DNA from: Winogradskyella arenosi
GTDB lineage: Bacteria; Bacteroidota; Bacteroidia; Flavobacteriales; Flavobacteriaceae
Direction: 5' to 3'
DNA length: 64,000 nt
NCBI RefSeq assembly: GCF_003337305.1
Contig: NZ_QPJO01000001.1
Span: forward strand, 496,001 to 560,000
Shown here piece after piece: positions 25,282 to 34,522 of the stretch. A program made the translations under genes and the position numbers. A model generated the notes under the pieces. That model was not told where the DNA came from and did not search any database. It saw only the letters and a program-made list of their open reading frames with translations. The first letter of the stretch is position 1, and each line of letters opens with the position of its first letter.

Positions 25282-26646
25282 ATGAAAAATTTTAAATTTA
25301 TTACCCTTTTATCCGTTATTACCCTTTTAGCAAGTTGCGATAGTGACGACGACAACACAATAGTTAACCCAAGCGAAACTACCAATTTTACAGTAAGTAT
25401 TGAAAATATAGGGAGTGCCTATAGTTTTATAGACTCAGGAGTATTTAATACCCCTGTAGGCGATGCAAGTCCTGGGCCAGCAACTCCAGGAAAACGTTAC
25501 GAATTTACGGTTGATGCCGGTAGAAGTCAAAAATTGTCTTTTGTAACCATGTTAGCGGCAACCAACGATTTATTTTTTGCGCCTGATGGTAACGGCATTG
25601 CGTTTTACGATGACAATGGCGATCCTATTTCTGAAGATGTTACCGATCAAGTTTATTTATGGGATGCGGGAACAGAAGTCAACGAAGAACCAGCGGTGGG
25701 GCCTAATACGGTAGGCATGCAATCTGGTCCAGATACTGGCGAGGTGGAAAACGGAAACGTATTAAAAATTGCAGACGTTACCAATGGTTTTATGTTTGAT
25801 TACCCAGCGGTAAACGAAATAATTTCTGTAAGCATCACTCATGAAGATGGCACATTATTTACCGTTTCTATTGAAGATTTAACAACAGCAAGTTTAGAGA
25901 CGAGCGCAGGTAGTTCTGTTGCACCTTTATCACCTGGCGTTTATGTGATTCATGGTGGTGAAAATCCTTTATTTACAGAAGGTCAAGCAGATTACGGACA
26001 AGGAGTTGAAGCGATTGCTGAAGATGGAAATGCAGCTCCTTTAAGCGACTATACAGCTGATAATACGGGAGTGACTTACCCATCATCGCCTGGCATATTT
26101 GTAGTTCATGAAGGAAATACGATGCCATTATTCACTTCTGGAGTTACAGATTACGATTTAGGATTAGAACATATTGCTGAAGATGGAAATACGGCTGTTT
26201 TAGCGGATAACCTAAGTGCTTTAGAAGGACAAATTTCAGGTGCTGTTTTTAATACTGTAGAGGGAGGTAATGGTCCTGGGCCTTTATTACCAGGAAACAC
26301 TTACACGTTTAGCTTCACAGCTGAAGCAGGAAATAGCTTATCATTTGCAAGTATGTTAGCGGCTACAAACGATGTGTTGTTCGCCACTCAAGATAAAGGA
26401 ATTGAATTATTCAGTGCAGACGGAACGCCTTTAAGTGGTGATATTACAAATGAGGTTTACTTATGGGATGCTGGAACAGAGGTTAACGAGCAGCCTGCCA
26501 TTGGTCCAAATACAGTGACGAATCAATTGGCTGCAGATACGGGAATGGTTGAAACGGAACCAGTTCAATTATTATCTAATGTTAATGATGGCTACGATTA
26601 TCCAAGTGTAAATACGGTTCTAAAAATTACAATTACCGCAAATTAA
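25282..26646 (+). CDS. Lipoprotein with two spondin domains
   Basis: 454 residues. The N-terminus is a lipoprotein signal peptide with lipobox LLASC; a run of Asp after the Cys fits outer-membrane export. Two spondin N-like domains (about 30-190 and 315-454) share the segments LSFVTMLAATND/LSFASMLAATND and EVYLWDAGTEVNE/QVYLWDAGTEVNE. Between them lie two shorter repeats of about 45 residues (SPGVYVIHGGENPLF and SPGIFVVHEGNTMPLF). Spondin domains occur in surface or extracellular proteins. The role here is unknown. A strong terminator follows. Confidence 0.82.
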   Translation: MKNFKFITLLSVITLLASCDSDDDNTIVNPSETTNFTVSIENIGSAYSFIDSGVFNTPVGDASPGPATPGKRYEFTVDAGRSQKLSFVTMLAATNDLFFAPDGNGIAFYDDNGDPISEDVTDQVYLWDAGTEVNEEPAVGPNTVGMQSGPDTGEVENGNVLKIADVTNGFMFDYPAVNEIISVSITHEDGTLFTVSIEDLTTASLETSAGSSVAPLSPGVYVIHGGENPLFTEGQADYGQGVEAIAEDGNAAPLSDYTADNTGVTYPSSPGIFVVHEGNTMPLFTSGVTDYDLGLEHIAEDGNTAVLADNLSALEGQISGAVFNTVEGGNGPGPLLPGNTYTFSFTAEAGNSLSFASMLAATNDVLFATQDKGIELFSADGTPLSGDITNEVYLWDAGTEVNEQPAIGPNTVTNQLAADTGMVETEPVQLLSNVNDGYDYPSVNTVLKITITAN

Positions 26647-26666
26647 GAGTATTAATTATTTTATAT

Positions 26667-26705
26667 AATCCGCGTTTCTCCATTATGTGAAACGCGGATT
26701 TTTTT
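26667..26705 (+). terminator. Terminator after the spondin lipoprotein gene
   Basis: AATCCGCGTTTC (26667-26678) pairs perfectly with GAAACGCGGATT (26689-26700), 12 bp, followed by a run of T. Confidence 0.9.
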
Positions 26706-26824
26706 GTGATTTATATTCCTGAATAGTGCGTTTTAAGGGGATTCTATTTCTGAAAGAACTCATTACTAAATCTAGAAGCAGGTGATTATGGTCAACGCCA
26801 TTATCATCAAAACGCTTTCTGTTG

Positions 26825-28132
26825 TTACAACTCAAATAAAGTAGGTAAATACATGGCTATTTCTGGAATATAGGTGATAAGCAGTAATACCATAACCATA
26901 ATTAATAAAAATGGGAGTAGCGGTTTTATGACTTTTGAAACCGAAATCTTCGCCACACCACTACCTACAAAAAGGATGGTCCCTACAGGTGGCGTACATA
27001 AGCCAATACATAGGTTAAGCACTAAAACAATTCCAAAATGTACAGGATCCATACCTAAAGCCACCACAACCGGTAAAAAAATAGGGGTAAAGATGAGCAC
27101 AGCTGGCGTCATATCCATAAAGGTTCCAATAATCAATAACACAAGATTGATGACTAAAAAGATGACAATTTTATTGCTGAATTGCTCCAGTAAAAATCCA
27201 CTAATCAATTCCGGAATGCCTTCAAAGGAAAATAACCAAGACATTGCCATTGAAGTGCAAATTAAAAACATAATCACAGCAGTCGTTTTTGCACTTGTCA
27301 ATAGTATAGCAGGAAAGTTTTTGACTTTCACATCACCATAAATTAAGGCTAAAACTCCGGCATATAAAACGGCTATTGCGGAAGCTTCGGTTGCCGTGAA
27401 GATTCCAGAAACAATACCACCTACAACGATGACTAATAATAAGAGGCTAAAAAATGCTTTTCTGAAATAAGTCCAGATTAAGGACAAGGGCGCGCGTTGT
27501 CCTTTAGCAAATTTTCGTGTTATGGCCACAAAAGCAATGTAGGCCATTATAGCAACACCTAGTAAAATACCTGGTAAATATCCGGCTATAAATAAGGCCG
27601 CAACAGAGGCTGTACCTCCACTTGCTAAAGCGTAAACGATTAAGATGTTACTTGGTGGAATTAATAAGCCTGTTGTAGAAGACGTGATATTTACCGAGGC
27701 GCTAAATGCTCTCGGGTAACCTTCCTTTTCCATGGGGTCTGTCATAATACTTCCAATGGCTGAGGTTGCTGCAATTGCTGAGCCCGAAACCGCACCAAAT
27801 AGCATTGATGATAAGACGTTTACATAAGCCAAACCTCCGGGTAGACTTGCGACTAATGATTTGGCGAAATTAATAAGCCGATTGGCTATTCCGCCTTGTT
27901 TCATAATTTCTCCGGCAAGTACAAAAAACGGAATGGCTAAGAGGGCAAAACTATCAATTCCCGTGGTCATACGTTGGGCTATGGTTGTAAGGCCTGGCAT
28001 TTTATCAATGTTAAGTAATAAACTTAAGGTTGTAGAAATACCAATACTATAAGCCACAGGAACTTTAAGCATTAATAGAATAAAAAAGCTCGAAAATAAA
28101 ACGAGGATGCTAATAACTTCTATACTCATCAT
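26825..28132 (-). CDS. dctM: TRAP transporter large membrane subunit
   Basis: 435 residues from the ATG overlapping the dctQ stop (TAATG at 28132); a longer start at 28186 would run deep into dctQ. About 12 hydrophobic segments, with the family's SGSAIAATSAIGSIM and PPSNILIVYALASGG segments. DctM is the conducting subunit, which moves an organic acid with sodium or protons. It ends the uronate operon, so the substrate is probably glucuronate, galacturonate or a related acid. Confidence 0.93.
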   Translation of the reverse strand: MMSIEVISILVLFSSFFILLMLKVPVAYSIGISTTLSLLLNIDKMPGLTTIAQRMTTGIDSFALLAIPFFVLAGEIMKQGGIANRLINFAKSLVASLPGGLAYVNVLSSMLFGAVSGSAIAATSAIGSIMTDPMEKEGYPRAFSASVNITSSTTGLLIPPSNILIVYALASGGTASVAALFIAGYLPGILLGVAIMAYIAFVAITRKFAKGQRAPLSLIWTYFRKAFFSLLLLVIVVGGIVSGIFTATEASAIAVLYAGVLALIYGDVKVKNFPAILLTSAKTTAVIMFLICTSMAMSWLFSFEGIPELISGFLLEQFSNKIVIFLVINLVLLIIGTFMDMTPAVLIFTPIFLPVVVALGMDPVHFGIVLVLNLCIGLCTPPVGTILFVGSGVAKISVSKVIKPLLPFLLIMVMVLLLITYIPEIAMYLPTLFEL

Positions 28133-28623
28133 TATTCGGTTATAATGTTCGTGCGAATTTTTGCAAAATGATAAACTGAAAAACACATCATTAGCAGTCC
28201 GCTAAGCGGTAAAATGGCATAAATGTAGCCTAAAGGAATGCGTAAAGTTCCCGATAATTGTTCTAAATGAAGTGTGGTGTAAACCAAATTAATACCACCA
28301 ATCACCATGATGCAAAGCGCGAATAGAAACACACAGAGTTCAATAAAAATAAGGGCTTTCTTTTGCGATTTAACGCCCATTTTCTGGTAGAGAAAATCCA
28401 TAGATAAGTGTTCTCGTTTCGCACTGAGGTAAGCGGCACCTAAAATGGATAACCATATTAATGAAAAGCGTGCTAATTCTTCTGTAAATGTAAATGAGGT
28501 ATTAAGAATGTAACGTGAAAACACCTGTAGTAACACATCGACCACTAATAAGCCAAAAATAGAAATTAATACCATTTCTATGATATTGCATACCTTAAGG
28601 AAAATAATATCTGCAGTTTTCAT
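28132..28623 (-). CDS. dctQ: TRAP transporter small membrane subunit
   Basis: 163 residues with four membrane helices. The SFTFTEELARFSLIWLSILGAAY region is the DctQ signature, and EHLSMDF follows. It links the binding protein to DctM and is required for transport. It starts 5 bp after dctP and overlaps dctM by 1 bp. Confidence 0.92.
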   Translation of the reverse strand: MKTADIIFLKVCNIIEMVLISIFGLLVVDVLLQVFSRYILNTSFTFTEELARFSLIWLSILGAAYLSAKREHLSMDFLYQKMGVKSQKKALIFIELCVFLFALCIMVIGGINLVYTTLHLEQLSGTLRIPLGYIYAILPLSGLLMMCFSVYHFAKIRTNIITE

Positions 28624-28628
28624 ACCTA

Positions 28629-29600
28629 TTACTTTTTAATGCTGTTAATGAGACTTTGCATTTCAGGATGCGCTTTCTGAAATTGCTCTAAAACAGATTT
28701 TGAACGCTCCTGAAATAAAGACTTTTCAGGAGTAATAACTTCTACGCCAGCGGCCTTTGCTATGGCCATAGATTCTTCAACTGAGGCATTCCAAAACTTT
28801 TTCTGGGCTTGTGCCGAACTATCAGCGGCCGCTTGAATCCATTGTTTTTCTTCATCCGATAAGGTGTTCCAAAATTTTGTTCCTATTAATAAGACATCCG
28901 GAATAGAGGAATGCTGGTCTATCGTATAATAGTTACTTACTTCGTAATGGTTAGAAGACACAAACGAAGGTGAGTTGTTTTCTGCACCATCAACCACGCC
29001 TTGTTGCATAGCCGTATACAATTCCCCAAAAGCCAAAGGTGTGGCAGAGCCGCCCATACTATTAATCATATTAATGGCCATTTGATTATTCATCACGCGT
29101 ATTTTCAAGCCTTTTAAGTCTTCAGGTGTTCTAATGGCTTTTTTTGAAGTGTAAAAATTTCGACTTCCAGCATCATAATAACACAAACCTCGTAACCAAA
29201 ACTGACTTCCTTTTTCTAAGATAGATTTTCCGACGTCGCCTTCTAAAATATCAAACTGATGTTGTTTGTTTTCAAATAAATACGGAATTCCAAAAACATG
29301 ATATTCAGGAACAAAATTAGATAAGGTGGCCGCACTCACTTTGGTAATGGCCACACTGCCTATTTGCAATAATTCTAAAACTTCGCGTTCTGAACCGAGT
29401 TGACCATCAGGAAAAATTTTAACGTCTAACTTTCCACCGGACTTTAAACGTAAGGCCTTCTGAAATTCTAAAATTCCCTTATGCACTGAATGCGTTTGTG
29501 GCATATTATGTGCTAAATAGAGCGTTTTAGTGGTCTGATCTTCTTTACAACTCTGCAGAAAAATAATCAGGATTAAAATATGAAATAGACGGTTTTTCAT
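28629..29600 (-). CDS. dctP: TRAP transporter solute-binding lipoprotein
   Basis: 323 residues from ATG 29600, chosen because it gives a lipoprotein signal (MKNRLFHILILIIFLQSC). An in-frame start at 29684 would have a non-signal N-terminus inside uxaC. The body shows DctP features: THSVHKGILEFQKAL, PDGQLGSEREVLELLQIG, LKGLKIRVMNNQMAINMINSMGG with the carboxylate-binding Arg, and QGVVDGAENN. It captures uronate-like acids. The gene follows uxaC by 4 bp. Confidence 0.93.
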   Translation of the reverse strand: MKNRLFHILILIIFLQSCKEDQTTKTLYLAHNMPQTHSVHKGILEFQKALRLKSGGKLDVKIFPDGQLGSEREVLELLQIGSVAITKVSAATLSNFVPEYHVFGIPYLFENKQHQFDILEGDVGKSILEKGSQFWLRGLCYYDAGSRNFYTSKKAIRTPEDLKGLKIRVMNNQMAINMINSMGGSATPLAFGELYTAMQQGVVDGAENNSPSFVSSNHYEVSNYYTIDQHSSIPDVLLIGTKFWNTLSDEEKQWIQAAADSSAQAQKKFWNASVEESMAIAKAAGVEVITPEKSLFQERSKSVLEQFQKAHPEMQSLINSIKK

Positions 29601-29604
29601 GATG

Positions 29605-31014
29605 TTAGTGTTCAAAATTGAAATAGCGAACCGCGTTGTTATAGCAAATATCTTGAACCATTTTGCCGAGGAATTCAATATCATTGGGAACTAAGCCTTC
29701 TTTAACATCTTCTGCAATTAAATTACATAGAATACGTCTAAAATATTCGTGTCTTGGGAAGGATAAAAAACTACGGCTATCCGTTAGCATCCCTACAAAC
29801 CGACTCAATAAGCCCATATTAGATAAGGTATTGAGCTGTTTTTCCATGCCATCTTTCTGGTCTAAAAACCACCATCCTGATCCCCATTGCATTTTTCCAG
29901 GAATTCCAGCTTCACTATAATTTCCCATCATGGTGGCAAAGACTTCGTTTTGAGAAGGGTTGAGGTTATAAGTTATGGTTTTAGATAGTGCATTTTCAGC
30001 ATCTAATTGGTTAAACAGTTTAGACATGGCCTTCGCCTGACTAAAATCGCCTATAGAATCCACACCAGCATCCAAACCTATTTGGTCTAATAATCGGCTG
30101 TTATTGTTTCGTAAGGCTCCCAAATGAAATTGTTGTACCCAACCTTTGGCGTGATACATTTTACACAATTGAAACAAGAGGTAAGAGGCAAACACACGGG
30201 CGTCTTCTTTTGAAATTTCAGCTTGAGATAGACGTTTTTGAAAGATTGTATCGGCTTTCTTTTCTGTAAAGTCGAAGGCATAAATTTGCTCTAAACCATA
30301 ATCTGAAAGTCGACAGCCTAAGGCATCAAAAAAGTCTACTCTATTTTGAATGGCCTGAAGTAATTCTGATAAATTTGAAATGGTAAACCCTACGCGAGCG
30401 CTTAATTTTTCAATATAAGAGACAAAACCTTCAGCTTCAATTAAGATTAAATTATCGGGTCTAAAGGTTGGTAAAACCTTAGTAAAGAACCCTTTTTTAG
30501 CAATAGTTTTATGGTGCTCTAAAGTATCTGTTGGGTCATCTGTGGTACAAATAACTTCAACCTTCATCTGTTCTAAGAGTTGTGCAGGCGTTTTGGTTTC
30601 TAGCACAGCGTTGGCCTTATCATAAATGCGTTCTGCAGATGAAGGTGTTAAAATCTCATCGACATTAAAATAGCGTTGCAGTTCTAAATGCGTCCAGTGA
30701 AATAAAGGATTTCGAAGCGTATAAGGCACGGTTTCTGCCCATTTCATAAATTTCTCTTTTTCAGTGGTTTCACTCCCTGTGATATAGGTTTCTTCAATGC
30801 CATTGGCACGCATAGCCCGCCATTTATAATGGTCGCCATTAAGCCAAGCTTCGGTGATATTGTTTATCGGTTGGTCTTCTGCAATACGCTGTGGTGACAA
30901 ATGATTATGGTAATCTATAATCGGTAAATCCTTGGCATATTGATGGTACAGCGTTTCAGCAACGTCTGATTGCAATAAGAAATTAGACGTCATAAAAGTT
31001 GAGTTGGAAGTCAT
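29605..31014 (-). CDS. uxaC: Glucuronate isomerase (uronate isomerase)
   Basis: 469 residues, full length. The metal-binding IDYHNHLSP motif lies near residue 35, with VICTTDDPTD and the late LTDSRSFLSFPRHEYFRRILC segment typical of UxaC. It converts D-glucuronate to D-fructuronate and D-galacturonate to D-tagaturonate. The first Met is used; a second at residue 8 is also possible. It sits 18 bp after uxuA in the uronate operon. Confidence 0.96.
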   Translation of the reverse strand: MTSNSTFMTSNFLLQSDVAETLYHQYAKDLPIIDYHNHLSPQRIAEDQPINNITEAWLNGDHYKWRAMRANGIEETYITGSETTEKEKFMKWAETVPYTLRNPLFHWTHLELQRYFNVDEILTPSSAERIYDKANAVLETKTPAQLLEQMKVEVICTTDDPTDTLEHHKTIAKKGFFTKVLPTFRPDNLILIEAEGFVSYIEKLSARVGFTISNLSELLQAIQNRVDFFDALGCRLSDYGLEQIYAFDFTEKKADTIFQKRLSQAEISKEDARVFASYLLFQLCKMYHAKGWVQQFHLGALRNNNSRLLDQIGLDAGVDSIGDFSQAKAMSKLFNQLDAENALSKTITYNLNPSQNEVFATMMGNYSEAGIPGKMQWGSGWWFLDQKDGMEKQLNTLSNMGLLSRFVGMLTDSRSFLSFPRHEYFRRILCNLIAEDVKEGLVPNDIEFLGKMVQDICYNNAVRYFNFEH

Positions 31015-31032
31015 TTTAATGTGTTTTCTGAA

Positions 31033-32220
31033 TTATAATGAGCGTCTGATCCCCAATTCTAAACCACGTAATTCTGCCAAACCACGTAAGCGTCCAATAC
31101 CAGAATACCCAGGATTGGTTTTCTTCTTTAAATCGTCTAACATTTTATGACCATGATCGGGTCTAAAAGGCATTCTAGTGTCCTTACGGCCAGCTTCAAT
31201 ACGCTTTTGTTGTTCTTTAATTAAGGCTTTCATCACGGCATACATATCGACGTCACCATCCAAGTGATCGGCTTCGTGAAAATTTCCTTCCGCATCACGC
31301 GTCGTGGCACGTAGATGAATAAAGTGAATCCGTTCGCCAAGGCGTTCTACCATTCCGGCTAAATCATTATCCGCTCTAACACCAAATGAACCCGTACAGA
31401 ACGTTAATCCGTTGTTGTGTGACGGCACTGCTTCATAGATATCTATAATATCTTGTTCTGTTGAAACCACTCTTGGTAAACCTAAAATTGGAAAAGGTGG
31501 GTCATCAGGATGAATACACATTAAAATACCGGCTTGTTCTGCGGCAGGTATAATTGCTGATAAAAATGAAAATAGATTCGCTTTTAATTCCTTTGGACCA
31601 ATAGTATTATAGGTTGCTAAGATGGCATTAAATTCTTCTAAAGTATAGCCTTCCTCAGCACCTGGTAAACCTGCAATAATATTTCGGATTAAGGTTTTTT
31701 GAGCGTCTTCAGAGCTGTTTTTTAGAAATGCTGCAGCTTGTACTTTTTGTGCTTCGGTATAGTCTTCTTCAGCACCAGGTCTTTTTAATAAATACAATTC
31801 AAAAGCAGCAAAAGCAGTGGCTTCAAATCGTAAGGCGGTCGATCCATCTGAAACTTCGTAATCGAGATTGGTACGGGTCCAATCTAAAACGGGCATAAAA
31901 TTGTAGCAAACGGTATCGATACCACAAGTCCCTAAATTTAATAAGGTTTGTTTGTAATTATCGATGTATAACTGGTAATCACCAGATTTTGTTTTTATGT
32001 TTTCATGAATAGGCACCGACTCTACAACAGACCAAGTTAGGCCATGGTTTTCTATGGTTTCTTTTCTCTTGTTGATTTCTTCAATGGTCCAAACCTCTCC
32101 ATTTGGGATATGGTGTAAAGCAGAAACAATTCCTGTAGCTCCTGCTTGTTTTATATCTGATAAAGAAACAGGGTCATTTGGGCCGTACCAACGCCATGTT
32201 TGTTCTAAATTTTGTCTCAT
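31033..32220 (-). CDS. uxuA: Mannonate dehydratase
   Basis: 395 residues, full length. It starts [20 protein letters not shown] and carries [17 protein letters not shown] core segments, [19 protein letters not shown] and the terminal [13 protein letters not shown], all typical of UxuA. It dehydrates D-mannonate to 2-keto-3-deoxygluconate. It lies 12 bp after the oxidoreductase and 18 bp before uxaC. Confidence 0.97.
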   Translation of the reverse strand: MRQNLEQTWRWYGPNDPVSLSDIKQAGATGIVSALHHIPNGEVWTIEEINKRKETIENHGLTWSVVESVPIHENIKTKSGDYQLYIDNYKQTLLNLGTCGIDTVCYNFMPVLDWTRTNLDYEVSDGSTALRFEATAFAAFELYLLKRPGAEEDYTEAQKVQAAAFLKNSSEDAQKTLIRNIIAGLPGAEEGYTLEEFNAILATYNTIGPKELKANLFSFLSAIIPAAEQAGILMCIHPDDPPFPILGLPRVVSTEQDIIDIYEAVPSHNNGLTFCTGSFGVRADNDLAGMVERLGERIHFIHLRATTRDAEGNFHEADHLDGDVDMYAVMKALIKEQQKRIEAGRKDTRMPFRPDHGHKMLDDLKKKTNPGYSGIGRLRGLAELRGLELGIRRSL

Positions 32221-32232
32221 AATTTTATTTTT

Positions 32233-33060
32233 TTAAACGCCACTATAGGCTGAAAATCCGCCATCAATAGGTACCACAACACCTGTTACAAATTTAGCAC
32301 CTTCGCCACATAACCATAGCGTTGGGCCTATTAAATCTTCAGGATTACCGTAACGTTGCATCGGGGTTTGGTCAATAATTTGTTGGCCTCTTTGGGTTAA
32401 ACTTCCATCAGCGTGGGTTAGTAAAGTTCTGTTTTGGTCGGTTAAGAAAAACCCAGGCGCTAAGGAATTCACACGGATGCCGACTTTAGAAAAGTGAACC
32501 GCTAGCCATTGGGTAAAGTTAGATACCGCAGCTTTGGCGCCACTATAAGCTGGTATTTTTGTTAAAGGGGTAAAGGCATTCATAGATGAAATATTTAGCA
32601 CCGAACAGTCGTCTCTACCAACCATATCTGTAGCAAAAACTTGTGTAGGAATTAAAGTGCCTAAAAAGTTAAGGTTAAAGGTAAATTCTATTCCTTTAGG
32701 GTCTAAATCGAAAAAGGTTTTAAAACCTTCTGTTTTATTGAGTAAATCTTCCGTTTCTAAAAAGGGATTTGAGGTGGTTCCTAAGGGATGATTGCCACCT
32801 GCACCATTTACCAAAATATCTATTTTACCATAAGTATCATTTATAATTTTTTTTGCCGCTTCTAAAGAATCTTTCTCTAAAACGTTGGCCATAATACCTA
32901 AAGCGGTTCCGCCATAAGCCTTAATTTCATTGGCAACGTTGTCTGCTGCTGCTTTTCTTAAATCTAATACGGCAATTTTATGACCTTGCTCAGCAAGTGC
33001 AATAGCTAAAGTGCTGCATAAAACGCCTCCAGCTCCTGTTAATACGATGACTTTATTCAT
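32233..33060 (-). CDS. SDR-family D-mannonate oxidoreductase (fructuronate reductase type)
   Basis: 275 residues. The N-terminal NAD(P)-binding GAGGVLCSTLA loop is close to the TGxxxGIG form. The NAG strand is VNGAGGNHP, and the active site has Ser (NISSMNAF) with YSGAK (YxxxK) after it. The tail ends VPIDGGFSAY. In this operon the enzyme most probably reduces fructuronate to mannonate, as UxuB does in other bacteria. It is the first gene, after the operator region. Confidence 0.88.
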   Translation of the reverse strand: MNKVIVLTGAGGVLCSTLAIALAEQGHKIAVLDLRKAAADNVANEIKAYGGTALGIMANVLEKDSLEAAKKIINDTYGKIDILVNGAGGNHPLGTTSNPFLETEDLLNKTEGFKTFFDLDPKGIEFTFNLNFLGTLIPTQVFATDMVGRDDCSVLNISSMNAFTPLTKIPAYSGAKAAVSNFTQWLAVHFSKVGIRVNSLAPGFFLTDQNRTLLTHADGSLTQRGQQIIDQTPMQRYGNPEDLIGPTLWLCGEGAKFVTGVVVPIDGGFSAYSGV

Positions 33061-33097
33061 TATTTTGATTTAATATATTTAACTAAATAATAGTTTC

Positions 33098-33109
33098 GTG
33101 TGCGCACAC
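33098..33109. promoter_or_regulatory. Operator 1 of the uronate operon
   Basis: The perfect 12-bp palindrome GTGTGCGCACAC. It lies just downstream of the - strand -7 element at 33111-33118, so a bound repressor would cover the start of transcription. It shares its core with operator 2, 34 bp away centre to centre. Confidence 0.8.
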
Positions 33110-33110
33110 A

Positions 33111-33118
33111 CAAATATA
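33111..33118 (-). promoter_or_regulatory. -7 element of the uronate operon promoter
   Basis: On the - strand this reads TATATTTG, matching the Bacteroidota TAnnTTTG. A TTG for -33 is at 33143-33145 (gap 24 bp, slightly long). Operators flank it on both sides. Confidence 0.6.
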
Positions 33119-33127
33119 ACGATAGTA

Positions 33128-33147
33128 TTTTGTGTGCGCACACAAAA
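33128..33147. promoter_or_regulatory. Operator 2 of the uronate operon (20-bp perfect palindrome)
   Basis: TTTTGTGTGC and its complement meet at 33137/33138. The palindrome covers the space between -33 and -7 and includes the same GTGTGCGCACAC core as operator 1. It lies between the operon and the divergent LacI-family gene, so it probably controls both. Confidence 0.82.
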
Positions 33148-33245
33148 TTGTGTTTTTTTGACTACATTGCTTAAAATTACATACCATATGTTTTATGTTT
33201 GTGGGATGTTTACGTTTGTATTAATAAATCCATTCAATTGATAAG

Positions 33246-34340
33246 ATGATTACCATTAAGGACATCGCAAAGGAGGCTCATGTTTCCGAAGGTACCGTGG
33301 ATCGCGTGATTCATAATAGAGGGGGCGTTTCTAAAAAGACCGCAGCCAAGGTTAGAGAAATTCTTGAGCGCCATAACTTTACTGTGAATCCGGTGGCCAG
33401 TGCGCTAGCCATGAAAAAGAAACATCAAATTTCGGTATTGATTCCTGAGTATACGGAGGCCGATTTGTTTTGGAAATCGCCATATCTTGGGGTTTTAAAG
33501 GCTGCAACGGATGTTAAGAGTTTTGGTGTTCAGGTTCATAGTTTTACTTTTAATCAATCGGATTCAGATTCTTATGTTAAGGCTTTTGAAGATGTTTTAA
33601 AAACAGAACCTTCAGCTGTGATTATGGTGCCTAATTTTTCTGAGGAAACCACACAAATCATCAACCAATTAGAAAGTCTTAAGATTCCGTATTTATTTTT
33701 AAATATTGATATTAATGGTTATAATAACATGAGTTATGTAGGTCAAGACTCTTATACTGCAGGTTATATTGCTGCTAAGTTACTACATCGTCAAGCCCAA
33801 GAAACTTCAGAATTTTTAATTATTCAATCGCGCCATAATAGCATCAAAAACAATGCGATATCCGATAGAGTTGAAGGGTTTAATAATTATTTCATTGAAA
33901 ATAAAATCAAGGTTCAACCTCAAATTTTGAAAATTGATGATATTGCTAATACTGAAGACTCCCGAGAAATTATAAAAGCTTATTTAGACAACCATTTACA
34001 GATTAAAGTTGTTTTTGTCCCTTCGAGTAGGATTTATAGGGTGGTGAATTGTATAGATAAAAAACGACTGAAGCAGTTAGAGCTTGTTGGCTTTGATAAT
34101 ACACCTCAAAACACTGCCTGTTTGCTTAATGATTCGGTGTCATTTTTAATTTCTCAAAAACCTTTTGATCAAGGTTATACGGCGGTACGGCTCTTAACCG
34201 ATTATCTCATTGAAAAGAAGCAACCCGCAGAGAAAATATACCTTCCTATAGATATTCTCATTAAAGAAAACGTGCAGTACAATGGCCGTGATGAATACAT
34301 TTCAGAATCCGAACCTTCTGCCCAGTACGTTAAAGAGTAA
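33246..34340 (+). CDS. LacI-family regulator of uronate catabolism
   Basis: 364 residues. The N-terminal LacI helix-turn-helix is ITIKDIAKEAHVSEGTVDRVIHNRGGVSKK (3-30 region), followed by the hinge helix NPVASALAMKK. The remainder is a periplasmic-binding-like sensor (SVLIPEY, MVPNFSEET, VGQDSYTAGYIAAKLL). It faces the uronate operon across the two operators, which suggests repression relieved by a pathway intermediate such as fructuronate. The N-terminal sequence fits a sugar-acid regulator, but the ligand is inferred. Confidence 0.9.
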   Translation: MITIKDIAKEAHVSEGTVDRVIHNRGGVSKKTAAKVREILERHNFTVNPVASALAMKKKHQISVLIPEYTEADLFWKSPYLGVLKAATDVKSFGVQVHSFTFNQSDSDSYVKAFEDVLKTEPSAVIMVPNFSEETTQIINQLESLKIPYLFLNIDINGYNNMSYVGQDSYTAGYIAAKLLHRQAQETSEFLIIQSRHNSIKNNAISDRVEGFNNYFIENKIKVQPQILKIDDIANTEDSREIIKAYLDNHLQIKVVFVPSSRIYRVVNCIDKKRLKQLELVGFDNTPQNTACLLNDSVSFLISQKPFDQGYTAVRLLTDYLIEKKQPAEKIYLPIDILIKENVQYNGRDEYISESEPSAQYVKE

Positions 34341-34350
34341 CTACAAAAAA

Positions 34351-34424
34351 AAAAGAGGACTTAAGCCATGTCTTTTACAATCGATTTAAAATTGTAAAGG
34401 GAGCATGTGTTTAAGTCCTCTTTT
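34351..34424 (+). terminator. Large hairpin (74 nt) after the LacI-family gene
   Basis: The outer stem is AAAAGAGGACTTAA (34351-34364) with TTAAGTCCTCTTTT (34411-34424), 14 perfect bp. Inside it CATG pairs with CATG (34367-34370 and 34404-34407), and TTTACAAT with ATTGTAAA. A terminal run of T makes it a likely terminator, usable in both directions. The multi-part stem is longer than a simple terminator. Confidence 0.65.
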
Positions 34425-34522
34425 GAAGTATATCAGAATTTAATCAAGATAAGTTGATGCTAATCGCTTCCTCTGTAACAAAAAAGAAGTTTTATAGACC
34501 TATCTTGTATAAATCTTAGCTT

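Noticed and set aside
26874..27341. 155-codon + strand frame across dctM
   Set aside because: Shadow of the - strand membrane protein; no family features.
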